A stretch of 64,000 nt of DNA. Source: Sarcocystis neurona. Taxonomy: Eukaryota > Apicomplexa > Conoidasida > Eucoccidiorida > Sarcocystidae. Below the pieces are notes generated by a model, which was given only the letters and a program-made list of their open reading frames with translations, did not search any database and was not told the origin of the DNA. The stretch spans positions 984,856 through 1,048,855 of the forward strand of contig KL647305.1 of assembly GCA_000727475.1 (NCBI GenBank). Direction: 5' to 3'. Below, one piece after another: positions 50,841 through 63,667 of the stretch. Position numbers and translations under genes: made by a program. The number at the start of each line of letters is the position of its first letter. Position 1 is the first letter of the stretch.

Positions 50841-50998
50841 CATTCGGATATGTTTATTTCTAATAGTCTTCCCTGTGTCACATTTGCGGTCTCTGTGCGT
50901 GCACAGGCGCTTGTAACATTCGGAGATATTTATATTATCTCGAATGGTCTTTCCTGTGTCATGTTTGCGGTCTCTGTGTGTGCACAGGTGCTTGTTAC
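50841..50998. repeat. Two-copy imperfect tandem duplication, ~76/82 bp
   Basis: Both units start CATTCGGA (50841 and 50917) and share TTTGCGGTCTCTGTG then GTGCACAGG and GCTTGT. Differences are mostly transitions and short indels. Confidence 0.85.
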
Positions 50999-53221
50999 CA
51001 CATTTGTTTTTCTTTTCTTTCAGCCCATCCAATCTCCGTATCTCGCGGCTGCAAGCTCCAGTACTTTCGCATCACTATTCAGATGTATTTACAGAAGTTC
51101 CTTTCTGAACAGTAAATTGTGTATTTTTACCACCGTCTTCTTTGTGTATCCGGCTTCCCTTATTTGATTCCTCTGTTGGCCTCTATGTACACTTTTGCTG
51201 CTGCAGCTGGCTTAGCTCCCTGCATAACCCTGGCGCTGCTCCAGTGCTGTGTAGTCGTACGCCTTGTGCTGTGTCGCTTGCGTGATGCTGCCCTCGACTT
51301 GAGGGCTGCTCATGTTGATGCCGGTCCTGTTACTAGTATTGGCTGCTACTGACATTGCTGCTTCTCTTTGTGGCGTTGCCGCTGTTGCTCCCGTTGCTGC
51401 AGCTGCCTCAGCGGCTAAGGCTCCGCTTCCGGGTGCCAGAGGCACAGCTAAACGCTGCATTCGTATGCACATCCGCCACTACTCTTCACGCGTGGACATA
51501 AGCAAAACTGCCCCTAGTTGTCAGCATAGTCACATTTTTGCATTCAACACACGTCACTACACGTACACACGTCTGCACATGTATATCGCCCGTGGTCCTT
51601 GAACAAACATTATTGTGTGTTTCTCTTCCCAGCTTTTAAAGGAGAATTCCCATGCGTCTTCTCCGACTTCCAGCATGCGGAAGGGCAGAGCCCCGCTCGT
51701 TTCAAACGCTGACGGCCGAGGCCATTTGCTGGCGTACCCCACCAAGGCTGTGCTGCTGTGCTGCGGTTTTCCTGGTGCTGCTGTTTTGTTGGGGTGGTTG
51801 CTGTTCCACTACTGCTGCAGGTGCTGCTTCGTAATTTGTAGCACCGTCGCTGCTGCAGTACCACTGCTGCTGCTGTTTTACTGGGGTTGCTGCTGCTGGT
51901 TCAACTGTTGGGTCTCACTGCTACAGCTGATTCCCACACAGGCACGACCGCAACTAGCCGACGCCAGTGCTGCAGGCCGCTCTCGCTTGTCACCCAGCGA
52001 CGCCACCGTAGCAACAACGCAGCAGCAGCCATAGCGGACGCGACGCAACAGCACGTGCAATTATTTCAGTGCCAGTGAGGTCGGTAGTAATACGCGAAGC
52101 AGCAGCAGCACCCGAAGCAGTAGGGGCGCAGCGGCACCAGCGACACGAGCGGCGGCGATGGAATGCGCTATAGCCGCACATCACACGCGCTGCGCGCCGC
52201 ATCACCACGGGCGTGTAGACGAAGGTCTCTTTTGTTCTTGTAGTGTCGAGCTCTCAGTGCAAGTGGGCGGGTCTTATTGTCTTCACCTTCCAGTGTTAGC
52301 AGCAAATCTTTCCCTTCGACAGTGTGGCAGTTGAGATCTGCACTCCTCGTTCCGTTCTCCGACTGCAGCAGCAGCAAGCCCTGCTGCGGTGGTGCTTTTC
52401 CTCCCTCTTCCCATGTGCAGCGCATCTTCGAGAGTCACCTGCGAGAGTGACATCAGTGACATCGCACATCAGCACCCGCTGAACCAGTGACTCAGCATCC
52501 GTTTCCGGCCTTTCGGAGAAGAGCAGCCAGCAGCAGCTGGGCATCAGCAGCACCCTATGAACAACACTAGCAACGGCCCCAGCAGCAGCAGCCGCATCTG
52601 GAGGAGCAAGAAGGTCACAGCGTGGTTGTGACCGCAGCTAGCGCAGAAGTCAAAGCGACGCTTTCTCCCTTTTTGGACGGAAGGAGGCGCAGTGACAATC
52701 ACCACACAGTTAGTCCAGATCTAGCCAAGCAGTATTTGGTGAATTTTTCCTCATCCTGTAGTACCTTGATCTCCTTAACCGGATCCATGCTCCTTGCACA
52801 TCAACAGCCGTCCGTGCTGCTCGTGCAGTGCTTGCCACTACTGGTGCTCAAAAAGCGGCTTGTGTACAGGAAGTAGGTTGCTGCAAGCTACAGGGCCCGT
52901 GTGCCACGGGCACCTGAGGCAGCTACCCACTGTTCAGCATTTGAAGCTCTACCGCGGATTTGTCGTGTTCGCACTCTACGTCTTTCCTCTGAAATTCCCG
53001 AGGCCAGCGGATTTCGATTGTACCCCCCACAGCGGCTCGTGCGCCGCCTGGGGCTGCTCCGCGCGGCTCGCCAGCGAATGGGTGGAGGAGCCCTGCGGCA
53101 GCAGCGGCTGCTGCTGCTGGTCGACTTTTGCCGATCGACCTGTTTCCAGTTCTTTTCCATGTTGCCGTCCTAAGCAGCACCTGGTTCTGCGTCAAGTATT
53201 CCCGTTCTTGTGTGCAACTCG

Positions 53222-53410
53222 ACACTGGCCATACAGGCTTGCGGGAGCCTCCGTCCGTTCGAATTCTGCTATTGCAGAAGCACCAGCAGCAGCACAGCAA
53301 CCTGGCAAAGGGCACGCAGCCGCAGCAGCAGCGCCACCGGCAGCATATTTACGGCGGTTCCAACGTTCTAAACTTTGGCGACAGCGTGCGGCTGCGCGAC
53401 TCAGAGGAGT
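53222..53410 (+). CDS. Candidate Gln/His-rich exon, possibly upstream exon of the kinase gene
   Basis: After the acceptor-like GGCCATACAG a frame encodes LREPPSVRILLLQKHQQQHS then ends GGSNVLNFGDSVRLRDSEE before TAG. An alternative frame gives an Ala-rich product, so the reading frame is not certain. It lies ~100 bp upstream of the next candidate exon. Confidence 0.22.
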
Positions 53411-53508
53411 AGGGCTGACGTAGATCAGCACTCACTTCAAAATCTGTACACCAGCGGCACTAATAGCAGGGAGGGACCCGTCTCTTCGGGCGGGTTGGTT
53501 CTCTCCCT

Positions 53509-53691
53509 ATGACAGAGCCGGTGCTCACGTCGAATGACAAACATAAGCATCTGTCCTTGCAGTCCTCTGCGGTCACGCGGGAGACATCCGCAGCGCCGCA
53601 CACCCCGGACTCATTAACGGTGAGAAGTCCTTCCGGAAGTTTGCCGCGACCGAGTGTTCGCCCCTGTTCCACAGATCCGGATGCGTATACG
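53509..53691 (+). other. Tentative first exon of the kinase gene
   Basis: An ATG at 53509 opens a 61-codon Ser/Thr/Pro-rich frame (MTEPVLTSNDKHKH; HTPDSLTVRSPSGSLPRPS) ending in DPDAYT before donor GTATGC, phase 0. It could instead be an internal exon entered at the acceptor CTTGCAG near 53561. An in-phase candidate exon follows at 55395. Confidence 0.38.
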
Positions 53692-56600
53692 GTATGCATT
53701 ATATATACCGTAAATCTAGACTCTGTATGCGACACATATAGCGGATGAGTGCTGCGTATCTTTGCTATTTGTGCACGTGTGTGTGAATATGTGACCATCC
53801 GGGTACGTAAGAGACCTACATACAAGTTACACATATAGACGACACGCACAGCACGTGCGCACACTACGTGTGCATACGCGTATGCTTGTCTGTGTTTGTG
53901 TATCCACGCACGTACATAAATAGACATGCGTATACGTACACTACACACACATACACGTGTGTGTCAGTCTACAGACATGCATACATCCGTGTGTACATCA
54001 TATGCTGCACATACGTAGGAGGTGGTGCAGCTGCCAACTGCATTCGTGCTTCCTCTGCTTTTCGTGGTGGCTCCTGCACGTGGAATGGTGGCGCGTTCCT
54101 TCTGAGGAACAACCTTGCGTACTGCTCTATTTCTCTACGAAAAAGAGCTCCACTCGCAGAGTGCTGCAGGTGGGCGACGCGTGCACTTCCCCCGCAGCAG
54201 CGCGCTGAGCGACACTTTGTGCAGACCATTACTTCCCTGCGATTGCCTCAGAAATGCAGATTTTTCCATTTTCTGCGTGTGTGTGCACGCCAGGTCGCAA
54301 CGCAGAGGCTGCACGTGACAGACTCGCGTGGTGCCTCAAGCTACTGCGTATGTGTTTTCTGTATACCTACCGACATCCTGCTGCTGAGGCTGACCTCCAG
54401 CTGTCCAGTTCCTCTCACACGCACCGGTGTTGCCAGTACACTACTGCTGATCCTTCTGTTCCGTCGTGTGCGGCGAGTTCTTGGTCGATGCTCCCAGTTG
54501 CGGGACTAACAGTATCACCGTTTCGTCTATATCGTGCTGTATCAGTCGCTACATATTTTCTATATATATATATATATAGGCGCGAAAATATGGAGTAGAC
54601 ATACGCGGGTGTTTCTAAGAACGTGCCGATGAATGCCCACGTCTAAATGATAGCAGGAGATACGGAGACGATTTCTAGGCACGTGCAGCCATGTGGAGTA
54701 GGAGGCGCTGCAGTGTGCCATCTGTATTGCCTTCTAGGACGTGTCTGTACACATGGCTGTACTCGGCAGCAGACATCCTTGGGCGTGCTCGCCACGTAAT
54801 GATACTCATGTGCTCTGTAAGTTTTACCGCGTGTGTCAAGTTTTCTCGCTTCTGGTAGACCACACTGCTGCAAACCACCCAAGGTCCTTCTACACTCCCA
54901 GCATCCATCGTCTTCTCTGGATTGCTTGCTTCTGTCTCCCCTAAGTTCACGTCTACCGTCGTGGAAAAAGCGGGTTTCTGCAGGTGTCGCTCTCTGCAGA
55001 TGATGTGTTGTGTACGGCTGTTGTTTGCTGCCATTGTTTGGTGCCGCTGCTGCGTGATTCTGTTGCTGTGTGGGGCTGCTGCTCTTGGTGCCTCCTGCGC
55101 CAATTAATGTTTCCTGCTGCTCCTGGTGTTTGCGTGCGGTGGTTTTCTTCGACCGTGGTGCTGCTGTCTGCTGGTGCATTTTCTGTTGCCCCGGCAGTAC
55201 TTGTACGAGTTTGCACACGAGGTGCTGTCGCGACGGCGCTGCCTTCTGTGCCGTCTTTCTTCAGGCGGTTGTTGTCGTTTTCTGCTTCGCATTTCATATA
55301 CTCTCCAGTGGGTGCAGAAATTCTCCCACCCAGAAGTATACGACTTGTGTGGGTATTGATATGCTCGTTCATTGGTCTGCATCTCAAGGTGCAGATGATG
55401 AACAGATCTGCTGGTTCATCTCTGTATCTCTCTCCCGAAGCACCCAACGACCGTTCTGTTATATCTGCATACAGAAATACGTGTGTAGTTCAGAAAGAAC
55501 CTATGCACGTATCTATGCGTCACCCTGACGCATTTAGCTTCTCCGTGTATCAATGCGAAGGACCCGTACGTATATCTGTATGTCTCTGTCTGCACGCGTA
55601 TGCGTACACCTGCGCTACATATACGTATACACGTAGATCGAAGGCAGCTACTCGTGCGGCTACGTTGCCGCTTTCGGACCGCTTCAAAAACGCTGTTGTC
55701 CTGTGGTGACTTCCGTGCAGCGGTTGTTTAAAGATTGCTGCTGGCAGCGCACGCCTTCCGAAGCTGCGGGGTCCATGCTGCGAGGACAGCTAATTTACAA
55801 TGAAGCACCCACGAAAGCAGCAGCAGCAGTGTCTGCCGGAGAGGAAGGGCGCAAAAAAGAGAGCAGCAGCAGCAGGAACCGAGGAGGAGCAGCAGTAGTC
55901 CCAATAACAGTAACAGAAAACGAGGCAGCCGTTGCAGCTGCGCGGCAGCAGCGCAAGACTCCAATATCAGAAAGAACAGGAGTGGCAGCAGCGCGGACGT
56001 GAGCAGCGGGGGAGCGTTGCGCAGTAACATGGAGAGCGACGCAGGAAGAGCGTGAGGCTGTACAACGCGCAGTGTATATATACCACAGGAAGCCGCCGGC
56101 ACAACATTCTTGCGTGTGTACAGCAACAGCGGCGTGTCTCCAAGGCAGCTTTTGACCAGTAGCAGTGCCAGGAGCAGTGTCGGCTGGTGTAATTTGAAAC
56201 GCCAGAAGCAGTTGCAGCAGCGCCCACGCTGCGAAGGAACAGCAGCAGTCGCAGAGACGGCAGAACCGTGTAGTGCATCACAGAGGCAGCGGAAGACCGC
56301 ACAAAAACAACCACATGTGTCTTCTACAGGCTACAGGAGCTGCTGCTCATCCAAGAGACGCTGCTGAGAGGCGCGAGCAGGAATTTGTAGCGGCGCAGAC
56401 AAAGGAAGAACACTTGCAGCAGCAGTCGTTTCGTCGAAAAGGAGGCGCCAAACGAGCAGGCATCCTACCAATATAGGAAGATCCACAGCAGCAGATGATA
56501 ACGAGAAAAGAACGATGCAGCAGGACGAGGTACATAAGCTTCCGCTCTGGAGCAACAGTAGCAACGTGTAGTCCTTTTGGAGCAGCAGAAGCAGCAACAG

Positions 56601-59600
56601 CGGCGGTGACCGCGTGTGTACGCAGACTCTTCTTCCAAAGGCACGCGGGTCAGCAGCGAGAAGTGCAACCAAAGCAGTAACCGCAGCAGCAGCGACGGCA
56701 GGAGCAACGACAACAACAGCGGCACTTGTGGGAGTAGCCTTATCAGAAACAGCAGCGGCAGAAACCGGAGAGCGGCAGCACACTCCACAGCAATAGCAAC
56801 TGCAGTGCGACGGTGCATCTGCGTAGCAGAAACAACTTCACAGTCTTCGTGGGGGAGGCCCACAACACACGGCTGTGTTTTCTGAATATTGTAATTTTCT
56901 GTTTATCTGTTCGCTTGTGTAGTCACGTGTGACGCTTTATCGAAGTCTCTCCCGGACGTACTGGAGGCGTGTGTAGGAGGAGGTACGTGGAAGAATGAGC
57001 GTTTCATGCATGCAGGGGAGCACTTGTAATCTGGAGGGTTGCAGAGGAAACACAGAAGATTTGTCCTGCGTAGTGAGCGGATGCAACACGGAAGACACTA
57101 TAGAACTGTGAGGATTGAGAAGAGAGATTTGCCGCGAACAGGTGAAGCCTGGTTTGGTCGGGGATATAAGAACACGCGATACGGAAGGAGAACTGAAGTA
57201 AAGAAGAGAACGAGTATGGAGGCGTTCCTTTCTTTGTTGGTCGGAAGGCGGGTCCCGCTACCGCTGGCGACTGAAGTGACACAGTACGTTTCGTTCGAAG
57301 TGGAAAATCTGCCTGCCCTTGCGGCTGCTATTCCTGCGGTTGCCGCTGAAGCTGCCGACGCTGATCTTGAGGAACCTGCTGCTAGCGGTGAAGAGGCTCG
57401 TGCTCCTTCTGGGGACGATGCGGAGGAGGGGAATGAGAAAGGTGGGCAGCAGGCCGCGGCGCGGGTGAAGAAGGAGCGGCAGCAGCAGCGACAGAAGCGG
57501 CGGCAGCACGAGCGACAGGTGCAGCAGCAGCGGCACCAGCACCAGCAGCGGCACCAGCAGAGACAGAAACAGCAGCAGCAGAGGCAGAAACAGCAGCAGA
57601 AGCGAAAGAAGCAACAACAGAAGCAGCAGCAAGAAGATAGCGATGACGAAGAAGGCTGGCATCTGTGCGCATGTCGTAGCAGCAGCGGCAGCAGCGCGGT
57701 CGAGGCTGTAGATACCTTTAATCGCATGCGTAAGGCCCTCAAGGGCACCACCAGGGTCTGCGACAACAGCCGATACTTTGCTGGACCCGGTGACGACGAC
57801 ACCGGCAGCAGCGGCAAAGACAGCAAAAGTAGCAGCAGCAGCCCCGCTAGCAGCAACAGCGGAAGCGGCAGCGACAGAAGCAGGAGAGGATCGTTAAAGC
57901 AGCAGCCGCTGGCTCTGCAGCAGCAGCGGCAGCAGCAGCAGCGACAGCGAATGCAGCAGCGACAGCAGCAGCGCAGGGATAAAGAGGAGCGGCTACGACC
58001 GCCGGCGGACGAAGATGATGAAACAGAAAGACAAACATACGTTGTGAAAAAGAGCTCCCTGAAAGCAGCAGAGGCAGATGCACAGGATGCGTCGGCCGCA
58101 GCTCCGCACACCAGCAGCAGCAGCAGCAAAGGAAAACTATATTCCACGCCTAGTCTGCTGCAGTACTTCGAAGAGCACGAGCGCGCCAGTGGCGACTGGG
58201 CTTCCTGCGGTCCTCTGTTTGCTGCTGAAGCGGCTGCTGCAGCCGCAGCAGCACAAGGAGAACCAGCGACATCCTCTGGAGCAACAACAGGAAAAAAGGG
58301 GAGAAAAAGAAGAACAGCCGCCGAAGCAGCCACATCAAGGCCGCGCGGCACGGAGAATGAAGACGGCACCGCCGGCAGCTGCACAGACCATTCTGGCGCC
58401 GTCTCGTCTCTCCAGAACTCTGCTGCTGCTGGAGCGTTCGCAGTATGCGGAGACGGGGAAGCGGCGGCCGCAGCGCAGCTGCAGCAGCACGTGCGCCAGC
58501 AGCAGCAGCTACTGGAAAACATGCAGCGGCTGCAGCTCTCTGTCGACCCGTCGCACCTGTTCCTTTACTGCTGGCAGGAGAAATACTCACTCGCGCCGCG
58601 GTTCAAAGTGCCACTTCTCGAAGCAAGGCTTGTTAATAACATCACCGAAAAGGGGTCAGATGCGTACCTGCGTGCATCTGTCCCTTTTCTATCTGGAAGT
58701 AGACGCGTGTATCTGTCTATTTGCGTACCTCTCTGGGCTCGTCGGTGCTTCTGCGTCTGCCGGTGCGGCTGCTTCCTCTTCTTCACGCGCTGCTTATTGG
58801 TCTCTTCACCTCTCTGTCTCTTGTGCGGCTGTTGCTGCTGCTGGTACGTGCATGCTGCTTCTGTGTGGGTGATCGTGCTGTGTCGGTTCCGGTGGTGCTG
58901 GTGCTGCTTCTGCTGCGTTCTACGTTGCTTCTTCTTCCATTGACTCTGTTGCTGCTTCTTCTTGTCATCCGTGACCTGCTGCTGTCCCATCTGCCTTTGT
59001 GCGGATGCTGATGTTGCTGCTGGGTGGCGTGGTTGGCCTGCTGCTGGTTTTTTTTTTCCGTCGTCTGTTTCTGCTGGTGATGCAACTGCCCACCTGCAGG
59101 ACGTCCTGACACGCACTTTGCTCCCAGTTCTGCTGCTGCTGCTTCTTCTTCTTTTGCGTCACCGCAGACCCTGCGTGTACGTCATCGCGAGCAATGGAGA
59201 GTACGAGTTTCAGTGCGCTGATGCAAACGTCTGCGCCCTGTGGCTGGACACCCTGCAGCAGCTGGGATGCAAGCTTCTTCGATTCACGGACCTATATCAA
59301 TTAACTGATTTCCTCGGTAAGATCAGAATGACATGCACAGAAGTATCAAATACAAGTATAAAAGGAATGTGCATATATGCATACACGTGACCGCCCACGC
59401 ACACCGAGTAGACGCATAACTTGTCTCTCGCTCTTTCTCTCTCGCTCTCTTTCTCTCTCTGCCGCTCTGTTTGTATGCATATGCATATATATACATATAT
59501 ATATATATATGTGTATATGTGTATGTATATGCTAACATTGTATACATATATGTGTATATACATGAACGCACCGTAATACTTCCGCCAACAGACCCTTTTT

Positions 59601-60736
59601 ACATAGACAAGTAAATACGTGAGTAGTTATGGAATGCACGTTTGTGTACGCTCGAACGCATGGGTACACGGCAGACAGAGTCATATGTGTTTACATGTGT
59701 AGCCGTATAGCCCCTCGTCTAGACAATATTCTACATGCAGTTTATACATATATGTATATATATACATACGTGTATGGGTGTGTATATATATGAAACACGT
59801 ATATCCGTGTATCGATGTAGTATATGCATATATATAGCGAAGTGTGAATTTGCTCGTCTATGCACGTGTCTTCACGTGTATACGATTGTAGAATTGTGCC
59901 TTCTGGACCACCACGTCTCACTGGCACATACACGTGGCGGAGGGGTGTTCTCCTGGGTGTGCGCATATACACCTTGAAACAAGGTGTCTCTACACCCCAT
60001 GGACGTATGTGTTCTGTCTTGCTGCAGGAGAAGGCAGCTTCGCTCGAGTCTACATGGGCCTGCATCTCTTCACAGGTACGCGTGTTGCTGTCTTCCCCCT
60101 CTTTCACTTCAGTGCACCGAGCTCTTAAAAAAAAGAGAGTGCCCTCCGACAGAGCTGCACGTTCTTCCCGTCACCTGCGTCCGTCTTCAGGATGGATAAG
60201 TGTGCCCACCTCTCTCTCTTTGTGTCTCTCTTTGCATGTACCTCCTTAATAATGGATACGCTTGGACATACGTACGGATACCTGTATTGAAGTATTTGTG
60301 TCTCGAGCTGTCTTGCGATCTATTCACCCCTATCTGTGTATCTGTCTGTCTACCATACTATCTGTGTATCTCTCTATATACGTATATATATACCCCGCTT
60401 CCCTCTCTCTCAGCGTGTGTGCGTGCCCCCGCTCCTGTCCTCATGCGTACATTTGTACGCCTACGCGTCTTACGCACGAGTGGGGGCCATCACGTGTCTG
60501 TGACTTCCTTCTCTCCCCGACTTTTCTGCGTTCGTCTCTTTCTCTAGATGTAAGTAGCTCGTTCACGCCCGCTATGTGTCCTTACACTTCTGTGTGCGTG
60601 TGTGCTTGTGTGCCGCCCTATCACCGTTTACATACACGCATGTCTCAGTGTGACCTGTATACGCGCCTAGAGATACACATATATATATATGTATGTAGGT
60701 GTTCGTTCATATATATAAATATGTATATATATAAAT

Positions 60737-60769
<33 letters not shown>

Positions 60770-63623
60770 CGTACATGTCTTTCTGCGTGTCGGATTTCTT
60801 CCCTACACCTCCTGTTTCTCCCTTGTTGTCTGTATACCTTCGTTTTCTCCTCCTCTTTATTTTGTTCGGGTACGAGGACAACACCTCAGACGACAACTCT
60901 GTTTTTTGTCCCTTTCGTCTGTACTTTTTTCTTCTTCTTCCCGCTGTGTGTTTTGTTTTCTGTTATGTCCAAATCATCTGCAGCGTCTCTCTATTGTTCT
61001 GTCGTGTTTGCTTCGTTCTTCGAGATCTGTCCCTCTCTCTCTGTCTCTCTCTTTGCTCTTGACTTTATTTCCTTTTCTATTCCTGCTCGCCCTTCCCGCG
61101 CGTGTCACCTCTCCCGTGTAGAGCCTTTGCAAGTTCCTCTGCGACGTCCTTTCCACAGTTCTAACGTCTTTACTCCATCCTATCAATGATTCTCCTTTTG
61201 GTTGGTCCTCCTTCAGGAGAGAAAGTTGTTATCAAGGCAGTAAACAAGAAGAAGGTGATGGAAAGCAACGTCTACACCGAAATAGAAGTTCTCCGAAATG
61301 TCCTCCACCCCTACATCATTCGGCTCTACGCAGCCTATGAACAAGGTGTGTCTCTCTTCTCTGTCTGTCTGTCTATGTCTGTCTGTCTCTGTCTCTCTGT
61401 CTCTGTCTCCCTTTGTCTCCCTCTGTCTCTGTCCGTCGCTCTCTACGGCTCCCTCGCCTCCTCCACGACGCCAAATCACCGCGTCCTGTCTTTCCTTCTC
61501 TGTGCTTTCCACACGCGTTCAGGAAGCTGCGTACCCCCGTAGGCACAGGGCTATGCTTTCTTTCACTTCATTCCCCCATTTTTTTGATGTATTCTCTACA
61601 TACGTCCTTGGAGGTCACAGGGACACACATATGCAGACATACACGTTGCATCTGCGTCTCTCTCGTGTATTTCTACACGTGTTGTTTATCAGTTTATCCA
61701 CCTACAAGCTAGACGAGTGTGTTGCACCTGCGGTTGAATTTTCTCAAACTGAAAAACGAAAGCCTCCGCTGTCTCTGCACAACTTGCGGACTCTATCGCG
61801 ATACGCTTCTCCACGTCGTCCCGCCTCGTTGCCCACGACATGCGGCTTCGTAACTCTATCGTCTTTCCTCCTTCGTCTCTCTTCCGTAATGTCAGTTTTT
61901 CCCCCACGTCGCCCAGTCTTCCTCTAGGACTTGAGATGCAGCACCTCATAATTATTCTTCTTCACTTAGGTGCATGCACTGACACCTCTGACTACTACGG
62001 AGGAAACTCATAGTCAAAGCTCTGTTATCATCTACGCGTCATATGCAGATGCCTGCAGCCTTGCACACAAACGTATATTTATGTGTACACGTACGTCCAA
62101 CAACTTACATGTGACCGCTGATGCGAATTCTTCACACATATACATATATATATATACACTTGTAGTTGAATCTCTTCTGCGTATAGGGGTGGGACGGTGT
62201 GCGTCTTTACGCCTGTATATATATATATATAACTATAAAGCAAACAGCCAGATCAGCACACCTCTCTCTGCATATCAGTCTACTCTTTTCCTGATTAAAC
62301 ATTCATATAGGCCTGCCTTCCTTAGTTTTTACTTGGGGTACATACACGAGGCTATGAATCCCCGCTGCCCCACCACCGTTCTCGATTCCAGGGACCCTGC
62401 GGTAGGTTCGCTGCTGTTGCCGAAGAGCAAGCAGCAGAATCGCTGCTGCTGCTGTCGATAGCAAAATGCTACTTGGTGAACAGGAATGACGCATTTTCCC
62501 GGTGCCAGAACTCCCCCCCGGTGCCGAAAGTCACGGCCGCGCGGAGCGACAGAGAAAGCGAAAGAGAGAAAGAGAGAGTGAGAAAGAGAGAGAGGAAGAG
62601 AGAGAGAGAACCGGCTGCCTCTGGGTATGCGCATCTGCGCTGTAGGATGTGCTGCCGCTGTTTCTTTGTTTCTTCTTGAAGAAGCACCGACTTTTGGGGA
62701 CAAGACGTATGTGCTGCGCTCTGTGTGTGTGCTGGCATTTTCTTTCTGCCGGAAAACGATGTTCTTCCACAACAACACAGACGAGTACGTCTGCCTGGTG
62801 CTCGAGTACTTGCCCGGGGGAGAGCTCTTTGACTACTTGAGCACTAACGGCGCCTTCTCGGAAGATCATGCCCGCGTTGCCATGCGCCGGCTCCTGCTCG
62901 CTCTCCAGTGTCTTCACAGCAAGGGAATTGTTCACAGAGATATCAAGGTGGGCATGCACACACACACACACACGCACTCCAGGGGGAGATGTGTGGTGGG
63001 TCAAGGAACTGTCAGTTACAGACTGTGCATACGTCTTCTCACCTGTGGGACACTGACGCAAAGTCCTCCTTTCTCTTAACATATATATCAATATTTCTTT
63101 TGAACATGCATGCGTACGTATTTGTTTCTTCAGTCGTCGTTTGTGTTACGGCAGCGTGGATTGCAGTTTGCTTACGTGTGCCACGGGAGGAGTTATCGAC
63201 CGATTCTCTTCAGTCAGCACAGCTGAACTTGGCTATTCTTCTCTCTTTCCTCCATTCTCTTCTCTGTTTCTGACTCTCTGTGGAGGCGTCCTGCCAGGCA
63301 TGTTCGGGCAAGCGCGTGTGTGTATATATTGCTATCTGTGCACCTCTGTATCCATACACATACATATATATGTGCGTGTGTGGATGTATGTGTGGCTACA
63401 TACATACATACATACATACAAATTATAGTGTATATATATACATATATATATATATATGCACACTACTGTCTTGTTGCTCTGAGCCGCTCGGTCTTTTCTT
63501 TGGACTGTCCATGTTCCGATGAATTTTTTTCCCGAGGAAGTTAATTTCGTGTATTTGTGTTGTGTTACAGCGTCTTGTAACACGTGTCCCTCTCTATATA
63601 TACACTTCTCTCTGTGTGTACAC

Positions 63624-63667
<44 letters not shown>

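Larger units (their letters stand above)
46295..53508. other. Spacer between the LMF and kinase genes
   Basis: It contains CTG-rich tracts (about 46490-46570, 46990-47080, 51190-51420 and 51740-51920), CAG-rich DNA (about 51960-52620), two duplicated segments (47275-47680 and 50841-50998) and extensive GT/AC alternation (about 49000-50550). Protein-like patches occur, such as the Cys-rich run CDEFCDNECGVRCDDFYVDG at about 46660-46730 (+) and Gln/His-rich frames at 53220-53410 (+). None forms a gene I can support. Confidence 0.5.

Noticed and set aside
57098..58522. 474-codon minus-strand open frame rich in Leu, Cys, Ala and Ser
   Set aside because: It is the antisense of the CAG-rich kinase exon. 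The sense strand has splice-linked PH and kinase homology, and stop codons are rare on the opposite strand of CAG repeats.
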